Assembly (NCBI GenBank): GCA_013396915.1
Contig: VWZL01004595.1
Location: 286-64,285, forward strand
DNA: 64,000 nt
Origin: Stercorarius parasiticus
Taxonomy: Eukaryota; Chordata; Aves; Charadriiformes; Stercorariidae
Direction of reading: 5' to 3'
Shown: in pieces, positions 13,776 to 25,041 of the stretch
Numbering within the stretch: the first letter of the stretch is position 1
Layout of the letters: every line of letters starts with the position of its first letter
Notes under the pieces: model-generated
The model's database searches: none
Told to the model about the DNA's origin: nothing
Seen by the model: only the letters and a program-made list of their open reading frames with translations
Translations under genes and position numbers: made by a program

Positions 13776-13860
13776 AATCATAGAATCGTGGAATGGTTTG
13801 GGTTGCAAGGGACCTTTAAAGGTCACCTTGTCCAAACCAGCAATCTTTTCCCATGGTCTC
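13776..13860 (-). mobile_element. CR1 LINE 3'-end fragment
   Basis: AATCATAGAATCGTGG at the left edge is the reverse complement of the CR1 terminal repeat. The conserved GGTTTGGGTTGCAAGGGACC block and the 'TCACCTTGTCCAAACC' block follow. The piece is only about 85 bp and is severely 5'-truncated. It lies antisense to FAT3. Confidence 0.85.
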
Positions 13861-16800
13861 CATTTTATATTGCATTTTTTATGTGGGGCTTTTGTACGTT
13901 CATTTCTTTTTCAACAACCCTCCTTTTGCCCATGTATAAAGGTCTGGACCGTTTGAGCTGCCCTACCTCCACACACAGAGCATCTGAGGAAGATAGATAG
14001 TATTTTTTTCCTCTGAGAGTAGCAGCTTACCCCAGTCCTTACACCTACATACCTATTATGGCCCTGGAAACAGTAGTTGTAAATCTCATAGACTTCTTTC
14101 TTACTATAAACTATATCCAAATAGTTTATACAAGCCTGTGCAAGCTGTCAGAAGGATTATGTGCAGTATCCCGAACACAGAGCAGACCAGCAGCACCGGC
14201 CGACAGCGCCTGGGACTAGTGGGAATGGGTTTGCAGAAAAACTACTATGGAATAAGGTCTGTTAGCAGGGTGGGAACTGAGCCTGGTGTGGGAAAGCTGG
14301 AAGATGGTTTTTCAGCTGCAGGGACACCACATTTGCATCGGTGCTGCGCTGCAGCTCTTGTAGTGCTTATTCCATTGCTGCGTTTCACCAGGCATTGTAA
14401 AAAGTTGAGATCAGATTGCTGTAGGGTTTTGTGCAAAACACTCTCTGGCCTCAGTTGTATTTATAACTTGCATTATGGTAAGGGTGACATTTGGGAAGAG
14501 CCCAGTCAACTTGCCCTGCATAAATCCCGCTGAAGTCCCAATGTATGCAGCTGGGAGGTACTTGCGTGGCAGGGTGTGATCCTGCCTGCTGGTCCTCGGC
14601 ATCTCGCTGGGTGTGTGAAAGAAATAGTATCCTTGAGTGTGTTTCATAAGGAGGCACGTAGCGCCCATGAAAATAACTGGCTCATTTTGAAACTGCCCCA
14701 TAACTTCACTTTTTTACAGTGATTAAGAAGCAGGAGCCTGGGGGGATTGGAAATACACAAAGCATGAAAACTGGATATCAGTCTTTGTTTCCCCTAGGGC
14801 AGACCACCAAGGGACAAGCTCAAATCCCTTGTCAGGTGGCTCCCAGGAATTCCCTTTTGACAGATCTCGCATGGCGGCAAATTATTCCTTCTCTCTTCTC
14901 CCCCCCCGCCCCCGCCACGATTTCCCCAAGCCACGTTTCATCCTTGAGAGGGAAGGGGGAGTCCGACAGACCTTTTGCACCCGCTTCTTGGGAAGACAAA
15001 TGACACCTGGCTCCTGTTTGTGAGTGGAAGGATTTGCTGATGAACTGATAGTTGGCAAAAATTGGGTGTTGTATGGAAAAATCCCCAGCACCTGCTAGCA
15101 AAACAAAGTTATGCATAACATACGGCTGGGTGGCTAAATCTTCACTTCCTGGGGACAGCCTGGAATTACACTTGCTCCACGCTGAGCAGCCTTTCTCCCA
15201 TGTGAAATTATGTGCAGGCAGCAGGAGGATTTGCAGCTCTAAGGAAGGTTAGGATTTATAGTGCTGTCTCTTGCAAGGGCTTACTCTGCAGAAATGGTCA
15301 TTTTGTCTTCATCTTCTCTTTTTTGGGATAAACACATCATGATATAATCATATATATGGAAAATCATATCTTTGTGCTCATCGGGGAGCATGTAGCCCCA
15401 TGAATATATCCCCTGTTGTAAATCTGTCAGTGTCAGTCAGGTTTTTTTCCCTCCTGCCTAGAGTTGAATGCACATTTTAAAGTCATTTCTGTATGGTGCA
15501 CAGTCTAAATTCTTACTCGATATTCTGATTTCTTCTCCTGGACAGTAAATTGTTAGCCTTTCCTAGCAGGGTAAAATTATTGTGGAGTACAGCTCAAGGA
15601 AGATGCCTGGCTAGAGGAAGTGCTGTTTAAATGTGCTTTTTTCCCTGTTTTCATTTGACAACATGCTAGTGATACTGCCTGTGTAATGAGGGGAGAGTAT
15701 AAAATCCATGGGGCTATGTCTAGTCTGTGCCAGAGGTTTGCTGGTAGGCTCATGCCTTGGTCTTTAAACTCCTAGATCAGTATCTTCCATATGCCTTAAA
15801 TGTCAATTTCCATGAGTTTGGAAGAGTTTTCCATAGGTCTGTGCTATGGAAGACGCTCCTTCCAGGAGAGGGCACTGACATACATGGGCTCCCACCTCCT
15901 TGTTGAAATATCGACAACAGATTGTGAAAAACAGCTTTTCCTATCACTGATGCAGCTTGATGTAAGCCGCGAATAAGTAACAACTAAAAACCAATCAAGA
16001 GAGCTTTTTAATCTTCATTACGCCCTTTTTGCAGGTCCTTCTGGCCTGGTCATGCAGAAGTTTTTGTGTAGGCAGATTGCTGGTGGTGATAGAAAATAGC
16101 ATTGAGAATCAGAGGCTCCATTCAAGTGCATGGGTTTGCCTGTGTGACAGGCTTGTAGGTTTGGTGTTTTGCTGATTAGACCAGAAAAATAGATAGACTA
16201 CTGCCAACGTTGATGTTGTTTGAGTGAAAGGAAGGATTTACTTGTAAAACTGAGGTCACTTCTAAGAAAACCAAGAGCTTCTGTTCCTGCTGCAGATGTA
16301 TTACTTCACTACATACTATTTAGACTTCATGTGCATGTGAAGTTAATGTTCTTCTGCTTCCTAGAAAAGACCTTTATGTTTTAAAATATAACTTTTTGCT
16401 ATAAAGCTGCTTATTTAATAGAATTTAAACAGCTACCTTTTGAAAAAGAATTGTGACAACTCTCCTGAGAAAAGAGGAGTAATTCCAAAATGTAGTATTT
16501 TTCCATACCATGAAGTCCTGTTCACAACTGTCCTGTGTGAGGAGGTGCCCTGCCTTTCCCAACTTCCCCAGGAGAAATATAAATCAAGGTAAAAACCCTT
16601 AAGCCAAGGTTTTTTGTCCCTTTTTCCCATGCACACAGGTGCATAAATACCTTGACTCTCAGAAACTTGTCATCTCAAGTTGAGAAACTGTTTTTTCTCC
16701 TCCCAGCCCAGAGGACCCTGCAGGTAAGAGCTTCTCTGGGTCCTTGTGGTGAAAATGGAAGTTGAAGCACAGATTGGTTTCTTCTCTCTTCTCTTTCAAA

Positions 16801-19800
16801 GGACCTGTAGAAAGTCTTAAATAGTTGCATTGTATTAGCTAGTCACATTGCTTAAGTTAATTTAAGGAAAAATCCTTATCTCGTAGAGTGTAATTGGGCT
16901 TGGAGGATAAGTAGGGAGGGAGAAAAATACTCTTCTCTTCCCTATTGTGGCCTGCTAAAAGCTTATTCATTCTGCCTGCTGAAGACATTTACCTGTATTC
17001 CTTATATTCTCTAAAAGTCCTTTTGGCACTCATTTAATATTTTCAGAGTTTACCTAAGAGGTATATGCATTATTTTCTTTTTCAAGTATTTTATGATATG
17101 GAGATCTTTGGGATTAGAAGAATTAGTCTTGGGAGAGAGAATAAAACAAAAAATCACACAGCACTTGTTTCATATCTACGCATTGAATTAGAGCCATGAT
17201 TTGGTGTGCAGCAATCCTGTCAGTTCCTGGGACTTGAGTCTTCCTTCTCAGTCTGGTGGGGTGTTATGTTTGGATGCAGCCCAGACTGGAGGTTGCCAGA
17301 GCCCAGATGAGAAAAAGGAATGACGTTCATACCTCTCAAAATTCCTCTAAGGAGCAGCAGCCACCTACAGGTCCCTGCAGCTACTCTACAAGGTTTGGGT
17401 CACATAGTTAATCTTTGTTCAAGGAGAGAAGGAAAGTGACTGAGGGGAGAACTGAATGTGAAATTATAGATTTCTCCATGATGTTTAAGTTTATTTTAAA
17501 GAGTATTAAAAACCAACACACACCATTCTGTTCCTCCATTCCTTCCTTCCCACTTCAAGACTAAAGGATGTAATGTGGGCCAGAGCAGAAAGATGCTGGA
17601 CTCCTACTTTGTATTATCTTGTCACCTCCTTGGGTCATTAGAAGGAGGTTTTTTCTTTTCATCTTGGCTCTAGAACTGTTTCTTTTGTTCAGACCAACAA
17701 TATTAAGCNCTCCTGCTCAAACATTTCAAAATCAAGCACAAGTAATCACAACCTTTCTCTTCACTTGAAACCATAACCTTTTTTTGACAAGAAGTGCCTT
17801 TAAAGAAATGTCTCTTAATTTATGGTGGGTTGCTTTGTACTTTGTTTCTGTAACCTATTGCATTACATTTCCTGTACGTTGAGTATGTATGTATTATGAG
17901 CTCTTAAAAACAAATAATCCAGAAGAAAGGAATTCAGTAAATGAATAAAACATTCTTGGGTAGCCCGAGTGGCAGTTTAATAGCTCATCCATTGGGACTT
18001 TCAAATAATATAATGATGATGGCCGTATAAATATATGGATAGATGAATAACTTCAATGAGGAGCTTGTTACAACTCTGCATACCACATCTGAAATGGAAT
18101 CAAACTCTGAAAGTGCTGCCTGATGTGAAGGTCCAATTTTTCCAGTGCCAACCCTGAAATTATACCTAAAAATACACAAACTGTGGGTTTGTGTATACAT
18201 ATGTATACATACCTAAAACATGCATTCACAGACACACACACACACACATATATATATGTTGTTTCTAGGTAGAATTTAGTGTTTTGGGACTGATCCTGAT
18301 TGCACTGAACCACTAAAACTTCATAGGCTATTGACACGACTGGATTTACAGCAGTGTGTTTGAGATTAGGTCTTATCCCTGGCTGTCTGTAAAAATAAAT
18401 AGATAAATGGAATGGGAGCATAAGGTTGTCATGTTATATTGCCTGGGATATACACAAGTTTTTCATTAGGTTCTCCTAATCACATAGCTTTGTAAATATC
18501 TACTTTGATGCCTGTCTGCCATGGCAGAGCCTGTAACCTTGGGTATGGCTAACCTGAAAGTAAAGTTTTAAATCATTTTTGCTTGTACCAATGAATTTCT
18601 CAGGAAAACTGATTTCTGATTATGGGGGACCTGGAAATCTGATGTTGATGGCCATGAATGACAAAGAGAAGCCAGCTCAGGCTGAACTCTGGTGTGGACA
18701 GGAGAAACTAGACTATCAAATGAGACATAAATAGTATAATATGATTAATTTCATTAGTCCAAAGAGACCTATTTCTGGGAAGCTGCTGAGCTGCATTGAA
18801 ATAAAATCGGGGTGCTCATATGAAACATAACATCAGTCTCCATCGTAAGCCAGCAAAAATTCACTTTCTTTTAGCAGTGGGGAGAGGCTGGTATTGCAGT
18901 ACTGAGGGAGGATGCTGAAGTGCTCTTGGTGAAAGGCAGCAACACAGTGATTTGTCTGTTGAGTATTTTAATAATGCCACATCACAGAAGAGGCACAGCC
19001 CTTCATTTTGCTATGAGTTGGGTCACTCATTAAAATTTCTCATTCCCCTTGGCTGGCTTTTCCTTGGCAGCATACTGTATATTGGTTGTATTTTCTACTT
19101 GAGAGCATCATCTCCCACGCTAGGCTGAAGCAGCAGCTTTTTCAAAGTGATCATATAAAGCCCCATGAAAATAAGGGACTTTGATATTTTCACACTGGTG
19201 GATTAAGTTGATGAATGTTTGCTGTGCTGAAAAATAAGGTGCCACTGTTCTGATCTTCTAGCTGAGTGAAATGGCAACAACAATAAAAAGAATAAAAAGT
19301 CTTTCCTAACTGAAGTATAAAAATTCCATCCTGGGTCTCCTGGGGATCAACCTGAGCATGGGGAGAGCGTGGGGAGACCTGGTCCCTCACTCAAATGAAG
19401 CATATTGGAGAATTGTGCATGTTTGATGTATAAACTGTCTAGGATGAGATGTTAATCGTAGGACTCATATGATACATGCACAACAATTGAATGGGGATAT
19501 TCAGAAAAGGAAATGCCACATGTAGTTCTGTGGGGATTTGCCTGTTACTTGGGAATGCAGGTCTAGGAGGTGATACAATCTTACATTTTTATTTTCTTTT
19601 CAAAGAATTTCCTTTGTTGTTGTTGTTGGTATAACAGAAAAGAAAATAAGAAGGAAACAAAGCAGGGGGAGAACTGCATGTGAAAATAAGCATATTGAAA
19701 GACGAGTGCCTTGACAAACACTTGTGAGAGTTGATCAAATTGATTAATGTGTTAAGCAGTGGGATATAGAGTGTGGGATCAGGAAGTTAAGTGTTTTGTG

Positions 19801-21439
19801 TGAACATTATAACATCAGTGCAATAAATTGATTGTCATTAGTACTTAAAAGTGCTATAGTCATTCAGTTATATTGGAAGTGATAACTAATATGAATTCAT
19901 ATTCCAAAACTTGCATATAATTTATAAATTTCCTAGGGGATGTTGAAATCATGTTGGAAATTTAAATTAACCCCTGTCATTATCGACAACTTTTCCTGTC
20001 CTTTTCCACTCTATATTCTTGCTTGGAGAGAACTACGTTTTCAAGCAGTTTTTAAATAACAATGAGAACAATGTATGTGTGCAGTGGGTCTTTCAATAAT
20101 TGCCTTTTAAAATTGATTTTTATGATTTTCACGAGTAGCAGCGAATGTACTCTGTAACAAAGAAGCTTATTCACACTGCCTCACTGTAAGCCCCTGCCTA
20201 GCTTCCTCAGGCTCCTTTCCTCTCCCTTCAGCGGGAAGCAATAGCAGGACCTGGCTCCCAGCTTCTGCAGTGCCCTTCGACAACCTTCAGCCAGTGTCTC
20301 CGCTCACCCTGTCTCCATTTAACCTCCCAATTTAGATCCCTGAAGCAAGGCACTGGGGCTATGCCACAGCAGGACTGTACGGAGGAACTCCAGATCTTCC
20401 CCAGATAGCTGATTATTAATGCCATTTGAATACTTATGTTTATAGTGAGCCTTTTGAAGTCAATGGAAGGGCTCTCACTGCTTTGAGGTGGCTGGAGTGG
20501 GACAGACTGGATTGAGACAAACTGGCAGTGATGGAGCTGTGTGCCTTAGTTGTAGCCAAATTCTGCTTGGGGTTGCCAAAGTGAGATGTGGCATAAGCTG
20601 GAATTTACTCCATCTGAGCAAGGATGCGTTTATGCTTGTGTCGGTCAGGGTGGTTCGTTGGCAGCAGGACAGGCAGTAGAGGGGGTCTTCACCTTTATTA
20701 GGTTGGGATGGCAGTAGTAACCAGCGAATAGAGCATTTATTGGACATACATGAAAAAGTGTTCATCTGTGGCCTCATTTAATGTATGTTATCAAGTGTGT
20801 TTGGTGAAAATTGGTGACCATAATTACAGATGCATTGTGGTACATATGCAAAGGTAGAGTTAAGTCCTATCGGCTCTCAGCTGTGCTGTTCCATAACCTG
20901 AGTCTTCACTTGGAAGCTTTATGGAGCAGTTTTATTTCCTTCATTGTATTTTTTCTTTTCTCAGTAGCTGGGTATTTGTATGCATATGTATGTGGGTATG
21001 CAATTGAATTTAATTAGCTATAATTCTTCCTTAATTTTGATTTTTCGGAAAATATCTGTAATTAAGGTAGTATCTGGGTATTGACTTTTATGTACTATTT
21101 GTTCTTGGTGTCTAAAATTTCATCAGTCATGTTATTTTTCTTAACTGTCCTTAAAAAGACTGATAACTTTTGACTCTCTCAGCGCTATACACTTAATGAA
21201 AATACTATTTCCTTTCCAAACGTTGGGAGTAAAAATGCATTTTCCGATGTGCTCTGAAAACAAAGAAGTTTAGGCTTAGTTGGAGTGACTGGTAAATAAT
21301 TTCTATGTGTGGTTCATCCTCTTACATAAACTTATTCAAATGTGTGTGTCTGTTTTTAATTTTTTGGATTGTGATTATTATTCTGAACTGCGTGCATGTG
21401 TGTATAGATGTGGTAGGGTCTAAAAGGATTTTTATGTTA
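13861..21439 (+). other. Noncoding DNA, probable FAT3 5' intron
   Basis: AT-rich unique sequence with no recognisable exon. It includes a CA repeat, a (TTG)5 run near 19615 and a single undetermined base at 17709. A TTTTGAAGTCAATGGAAGG block at 20453-20471 hints at an old amniote repeat but is too short to call. Confidence 0.6.
18226..18259. repeat. (CA)n(TA)n microsatellite
   Basis: Eleven or so CA units run into TATATATA. A GTATACATATGTATAC palindrome sits just upstream (18193-18208). Confidence 0.95.
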
Positions 21440-21570
21440 AAAAAGTGTGTCTACATACGTATGTATATTTGTGTATTATGTGCATGTATGTGCACATGCG
21501 TACATATTACACACACACATGTTAAAACATAATCCCAAACTGGTGCTTTTGTGTTTGTGTGTGTGTGGTG
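21440..21570 (+). repeat. GT/CA/TA alternating purine-pyrimidine tract upstream of the FAT3 acceptor
   Basis: A 130-base stretch dominated by GTGT, ATGT, TACATAC, ACACACAC and a final GTTTGTGTGTGTGTGG. In the pre-mRNA it is GU-rich and ends about 155 bases before the acceptor. GU repeats are known binding sites for TDP-43 and CELF proteins, so an effect on splicing is possible but inferred. Confidence 0.8.
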
Positions 21571-21696
21571 TTCTCCCTTTCTGTTTTGTTAAATATGCAG
21601 TGACTAGTTATTGCATATATTTTATTTTTAATTAGAAATTTAAGAAGTAATTTTGACATGGCACTTCACAGTACAGTTTTTATCTCTTGATCAACT

Positions 21697-21723
21697 ATTT
21701 CCTGTTTTCTTTCTCTGTCACAG
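21697..21723 (+). other. FAT3: 3' splice acceptor of the FAT3 large exon
   Basis: A pyrimidine-rich tract (21698-21719) runs into CACAG, with the invariant AG at 21722-21723. The exon then starts GGTGAAAG. An acceptor just before the initiator codon agrees with FAT genes, whose first coding exon is preceded by a noncoding 5' exon. A branch-point candidate lies within TTGATCAAC about 30 bases upstream. Confidence 0.88.
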
Positions 21724-21740
21724 GGTGAAAGAATGATGTG
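21724..21740 (+). other. FAT3: 5' UTR part of the FAT3 exon with minimal uORF
   Basis: Seventeen bases lie between the splice acceptor and the start codon. They contain ATG ATG TGA starting at 21733. The TGA (21739-21741) shares its final A with the main ATG (21741-21743). This start-start-stop arrangement could allow termination-reinitiation or dampen initiation. The overlap is seen directly; any effect on translation is inferred. Confidence 0.8.
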
Positions 21741-24700
21741 ATGGATGTGAATATGGGCCGCTGGTCAGGCTCACGGCTGCCTTCGTCATGGCTTGCCCTT
21801 CTGCTTGTCAAGCTCCTGGCCTCCATTTGCCAGGTAGCTCATGGGACCACCCCGCTTGGCTTTCACTTTACACATTCCACTTACAATGCTACGGTGTATG
21901 AGAATTCGGCAGCCAGGACCTATGTCAACAGTCAAACGAGGATGGGCATTATGTTGGCTGACCTTTCATGGGATATCAAGTACAGGATAGTTTCTGGCGA
22001 TGATGAGGGCTTTTTTAAAGCAGAGGAAGTCATCATTGCTGACTTTTGCTTCCTAAGAATAAGGACTAAAGGTGGGAATTCAGCTATATTGAACAGAGAA
22101 ATCCAGGACAGCTATTTATTGATGGTGAAAGGGTCTGTCAGGGGAGAGGACTTGGAAGCATGGACAAAAGTGAACATCCAGGTTTTGGATATGAATGACT
22201 TAAGACCTTTGTTTTCACCAACCACGTATTCTGTCACAATAGCAGAAAGTACTCCTTTAAGGACTAGCATTGCACAGGTGACCGCAACAGATGCGGATAT
22301 TGGGTCCAATGGTGAATTTTATTATTACTTTAAAAACAAAGTTGATCTCTTCTCAGTTCATCCTACGAGTGGTGTCATCTCCTTAAGTGGCCGGTTAAAC
22401 TATGATGAGAAAAATAGATACGATCTTGAGATTTTGGCTGTGGACCGTGGGATGAAACTTTACGGAAACAACGGCGTAAGCAGCACTGCCAAGCTTTATG
22501 TTCACATTGAACGTATAAATGAACATGCCCCAACGATAAATGTAGTAACCCATATTCCCTTCTCATCAGACAAGGAGCCTACCTATGCAGTTGTTAACAT
22601 TGATGACCTAGATGAAGGAGCCAATGGAGAAATCGAATCTGTTTCTATTGTTGCTGGAGATCCACTAGAACAGTTCTTTCTGACTAAAGAAGGTAAATGG
22701 ATGAATGAGTACAAAATCAAAGAAAGAAAGCCTATTGATTGGGACAGCTTCCCATATGGTTGTAACCTGACTCTCCAAGCAAAGGACAAAGGATCTCCTC
22801 AGAAATTTTCTGCCGTCAAACTGGTCCACATTGCTAGTCCCAAGAAAGAAAGTATCCCCATGAATTTTGAAAAGGAAGCATACGATGTTTCGATCAGTGA
22901 ATTTTCACCTCCTGGTGTGGTGGTTGCAGTAGTTAAACTGATGCCTGAGCCACAGGGTGTGGAATATAGACTGTCTCCAAGTGAGGAAGCTGAGTATTTT
23001 AAAATCAATCCCAACACAGGCCTTATTACTACTGCTCGTCCTTTGAAAATCATTGAGAAGGACCTCTATGAATTAGAAGTATATACGAACAAAGGTGATG
23101 ACTTGAAAGCGCAAGTTACTGTCAGGTTAGAAGATGCCAACGATCACACTCCAGAGTTCCAGCAGCTTTCCTACAGCTCCTTCGTCAATGAAAGTGTCCC
23201 TGTGGGATCTAGCGTTTTGGCAGTTTCAGCAGTTGATAGAGATAGGGGAGAAAATGGATATATAACATACAGCATTGCCAGTCTGAACTCACTACCATTT
23301 ACAATAAACCAGTTTACAGGTGTCATCAGCACATCTGAAGAACTGGATTTTGAGTCCTCGCCAGAAAGCTACAGGTTCATTGTGAGAGCTTCCGACTGGG
23401 GTTCTCCCTACCGCCATGAAAGTGAGGTGAATGTCACCATATACATAGGCAATGTCAATGATAACAAACCCCTCTTTGAAAAAGTAGCGTGTCAGGGAGT
23501 GATTTCATCTGATTTTCCTGTTGGTGGTCACATCACTGCCGTTTCTGCAATAGACATAGATGAGTTAGAGCTTGTGAAGTACAAAATAATCTCTGGAAAT
23601 GAACTCGGCATTTTTTATTTAAATCCTGACTCTGGTGTCCTGCAACTAAAAAAATCTCTAATTAATTCTGGCGTAAAGAACAGCAATTTTGGCCTTAAGA
23701 TAACAGCAACTGATGGAGAGAACTTTGCTGATGCTATGTTTGTTAATATTTCGGTAGTCCATGGGAAAGTGTCTTCAAAAACCTTTAGCTGTAGAGAAAC
23801 TAGAGTTGCTCAGAAGCTAGCAGAAAAATTACTCAAAAAGGCAAAAGCAAATGTGAAGCTGAATTTGGAAGATGGTTTTCTTGATTTTTATTCGGTAAAC
23901 AGGCAGGCACCACATTTTGACAAATCCTTCCCTACTGATGCAAAGGTTTCAGAGGATCTGCCAGTTGGTGCCACCATCCTGAGAATAAAAGCCTATGATG
24001 CAGACTCAGGCTTTAATGGGAGAGTAGTTTATACAATTTCTGATGGTAATGTAGATAGTTGTTTCAACATTGACATGGAGACGGGGGTACTTAATGTTCT
24101 TATGCCCTTGGACCGTGAAAAAACAGAGCTCTATCTCCTTAACATTACAATTTATGATTTAGGTAATCCACAGAAATCTGCATGGAGACTGTTGACTGTC
24201 ACTGTGGAGGATGCAAATGATAACAAGCCTGTTTTTTTACAGGACAGTTACTCAGTTAATATTTTAGAAAGTACAAGTCTTGGTACAGAGATAATCCAAG
24301 TAGAAGCCAGAGATAAAGACCTAGGATCCAATGGTGAAGTGACTTACTCAGTACTGACAGACACCCAGCAATTTGCCATCAACAGTTCCACAGGAATGGT
24401 GTATGTGGCTGATCAACTAGACCGGGAATCAAAAGCAAACTATACACTGAAGATTGAGGCTAGGGACAAAGCAGAGAGTGGCCATCAGCAGTTTTCCGTT
24501 GTGCCTCTGAAGGTTTTTTTGGATGATGTCAATGATTGCTCTCCAGCTTTTATACCATCCAGCTACAATGTGAAGGTCCTTGAGGACCTGCCAGTGGGCA
24601 CTGTCATAGCTTGGTTGGAAACTCATGATCCAGATCTTGGCTTGGGAGGCCAAGTCCGTTACTCACTGGTGAATGATTACAATGGGCGGTTTGAGATAGA

Positions 24701-25035
24701 CAAAGCGAGCGGCGCCATCCGCCTGAACAAAGAGCTTGATTACGAGAAGCAGCAGTTCTACAACCTGACTGTGCGCGCAAAGGACAAGGGGCGCCCGGTT
24801 TCTCTCTCTTCGGTTTCTTTTGTGGAAGTTGAAGTGGTGGATGTTAATGAAAATCTCTATACTCCCTATTTTCCTGACTTTGCCGTTATTGGATCTGTAA
24901 AGGAAAACTCACGCATTGGTACAAGTGTTTTGCAAGTTGTTGCTCGAGACGAGGACTCTGGAAGGGATGGAGAGATCCAGTATTCCATCAGGGATGGCAG
25001 CGGCCTGGGGAGATTCAGCATAGATGAAGAAACTG
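21741..25035 (+). CDS. FAT3: FAT3 first coding exon: signal peptide and cadherin repeats 1-9 plus part of 10
   Basis: This is the N-terminal exon of FAT3, a giant atypical cadherin of the FAT family. The family is known for neuronal planar organisation; FAT3 is associated with retinal amacrine dendrite shaping. The open frame gives 1,098 codons plus one base. Residues 1-35 form a signal peptide with hydrophobic core [12 protein letters not shown]. Calcium-binding linkers typical of cadherins follow: DMNDLRP (about 150), NEHAP (about 260), DANDHTP (about 463), NVNDNKP (about 570), DANDNKP (about 823), DVNDCSP (about 928) and DVNEN (about 1033). Paired DxD-type motifs occur near 184, 498, 752, 856, 963 and 1070. 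Wording such as [15 protein letters not shown] [23 protein letters not shown] and [12 protein letters not shown] matches remembered mammalian FAT3 far better than FAT1. The start is the ATG at 21741 (G at -3 and +4, MDVNMGR, as in mammals). A GTG three bases upstream extends the frame but is not a credible start. The remaining cadherin repeats, EGF and laminin-G domains, transmembrane segment and tail must lie beyond this window. Confidence 0.96.
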
Positions 25036-25041
25036 GTGAGT
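25036..25041 (+). other. FAT3: 5' splice donor closing the FAT3 large exon
   Basis: GAAACTG|GTGAGT is a near-consensus donor. It cuts after the first base of a glycine codon (phase 1), where FAT-family proteins continue into the second half of cadherin repeat 10. Reading through it would add only Glu-Phe-Cys-Phe before a TAA at 25050-25052, which supports the exon ending here. Confidence 0.93.

Noticed and set aside
14138..14533. 131-codon + strand frame
   Set aside because: No domain, no codon bias, chance length.
14900..14916. C-run as a minus-strand G-quadruplex
   Set aside because: Only two clear long runs, so a four-run motif needs splitting one run; much weaker than the site at 61173.
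20453..20471. Possible old amniote repeat with GAAGTCAATGG
   Set aside because: The recognisable part is under 20 bases, and nothing around it supports a full element.
21738..21740. GTG as a start codon for the FAT3 frame
   Set aside because: The ATG at 21741 has better context and matches the N-terminus of FAT3 orthologues; the GTG only extends the frame by one codon.
21741..25035. FAT1 as the identity of the exon
   Set aside because: The repeat texts (for example the RINEHAPT and [13 protein letters not shown] regions) fit FAT3, whereas FAT1 differs strongly in these stretches.
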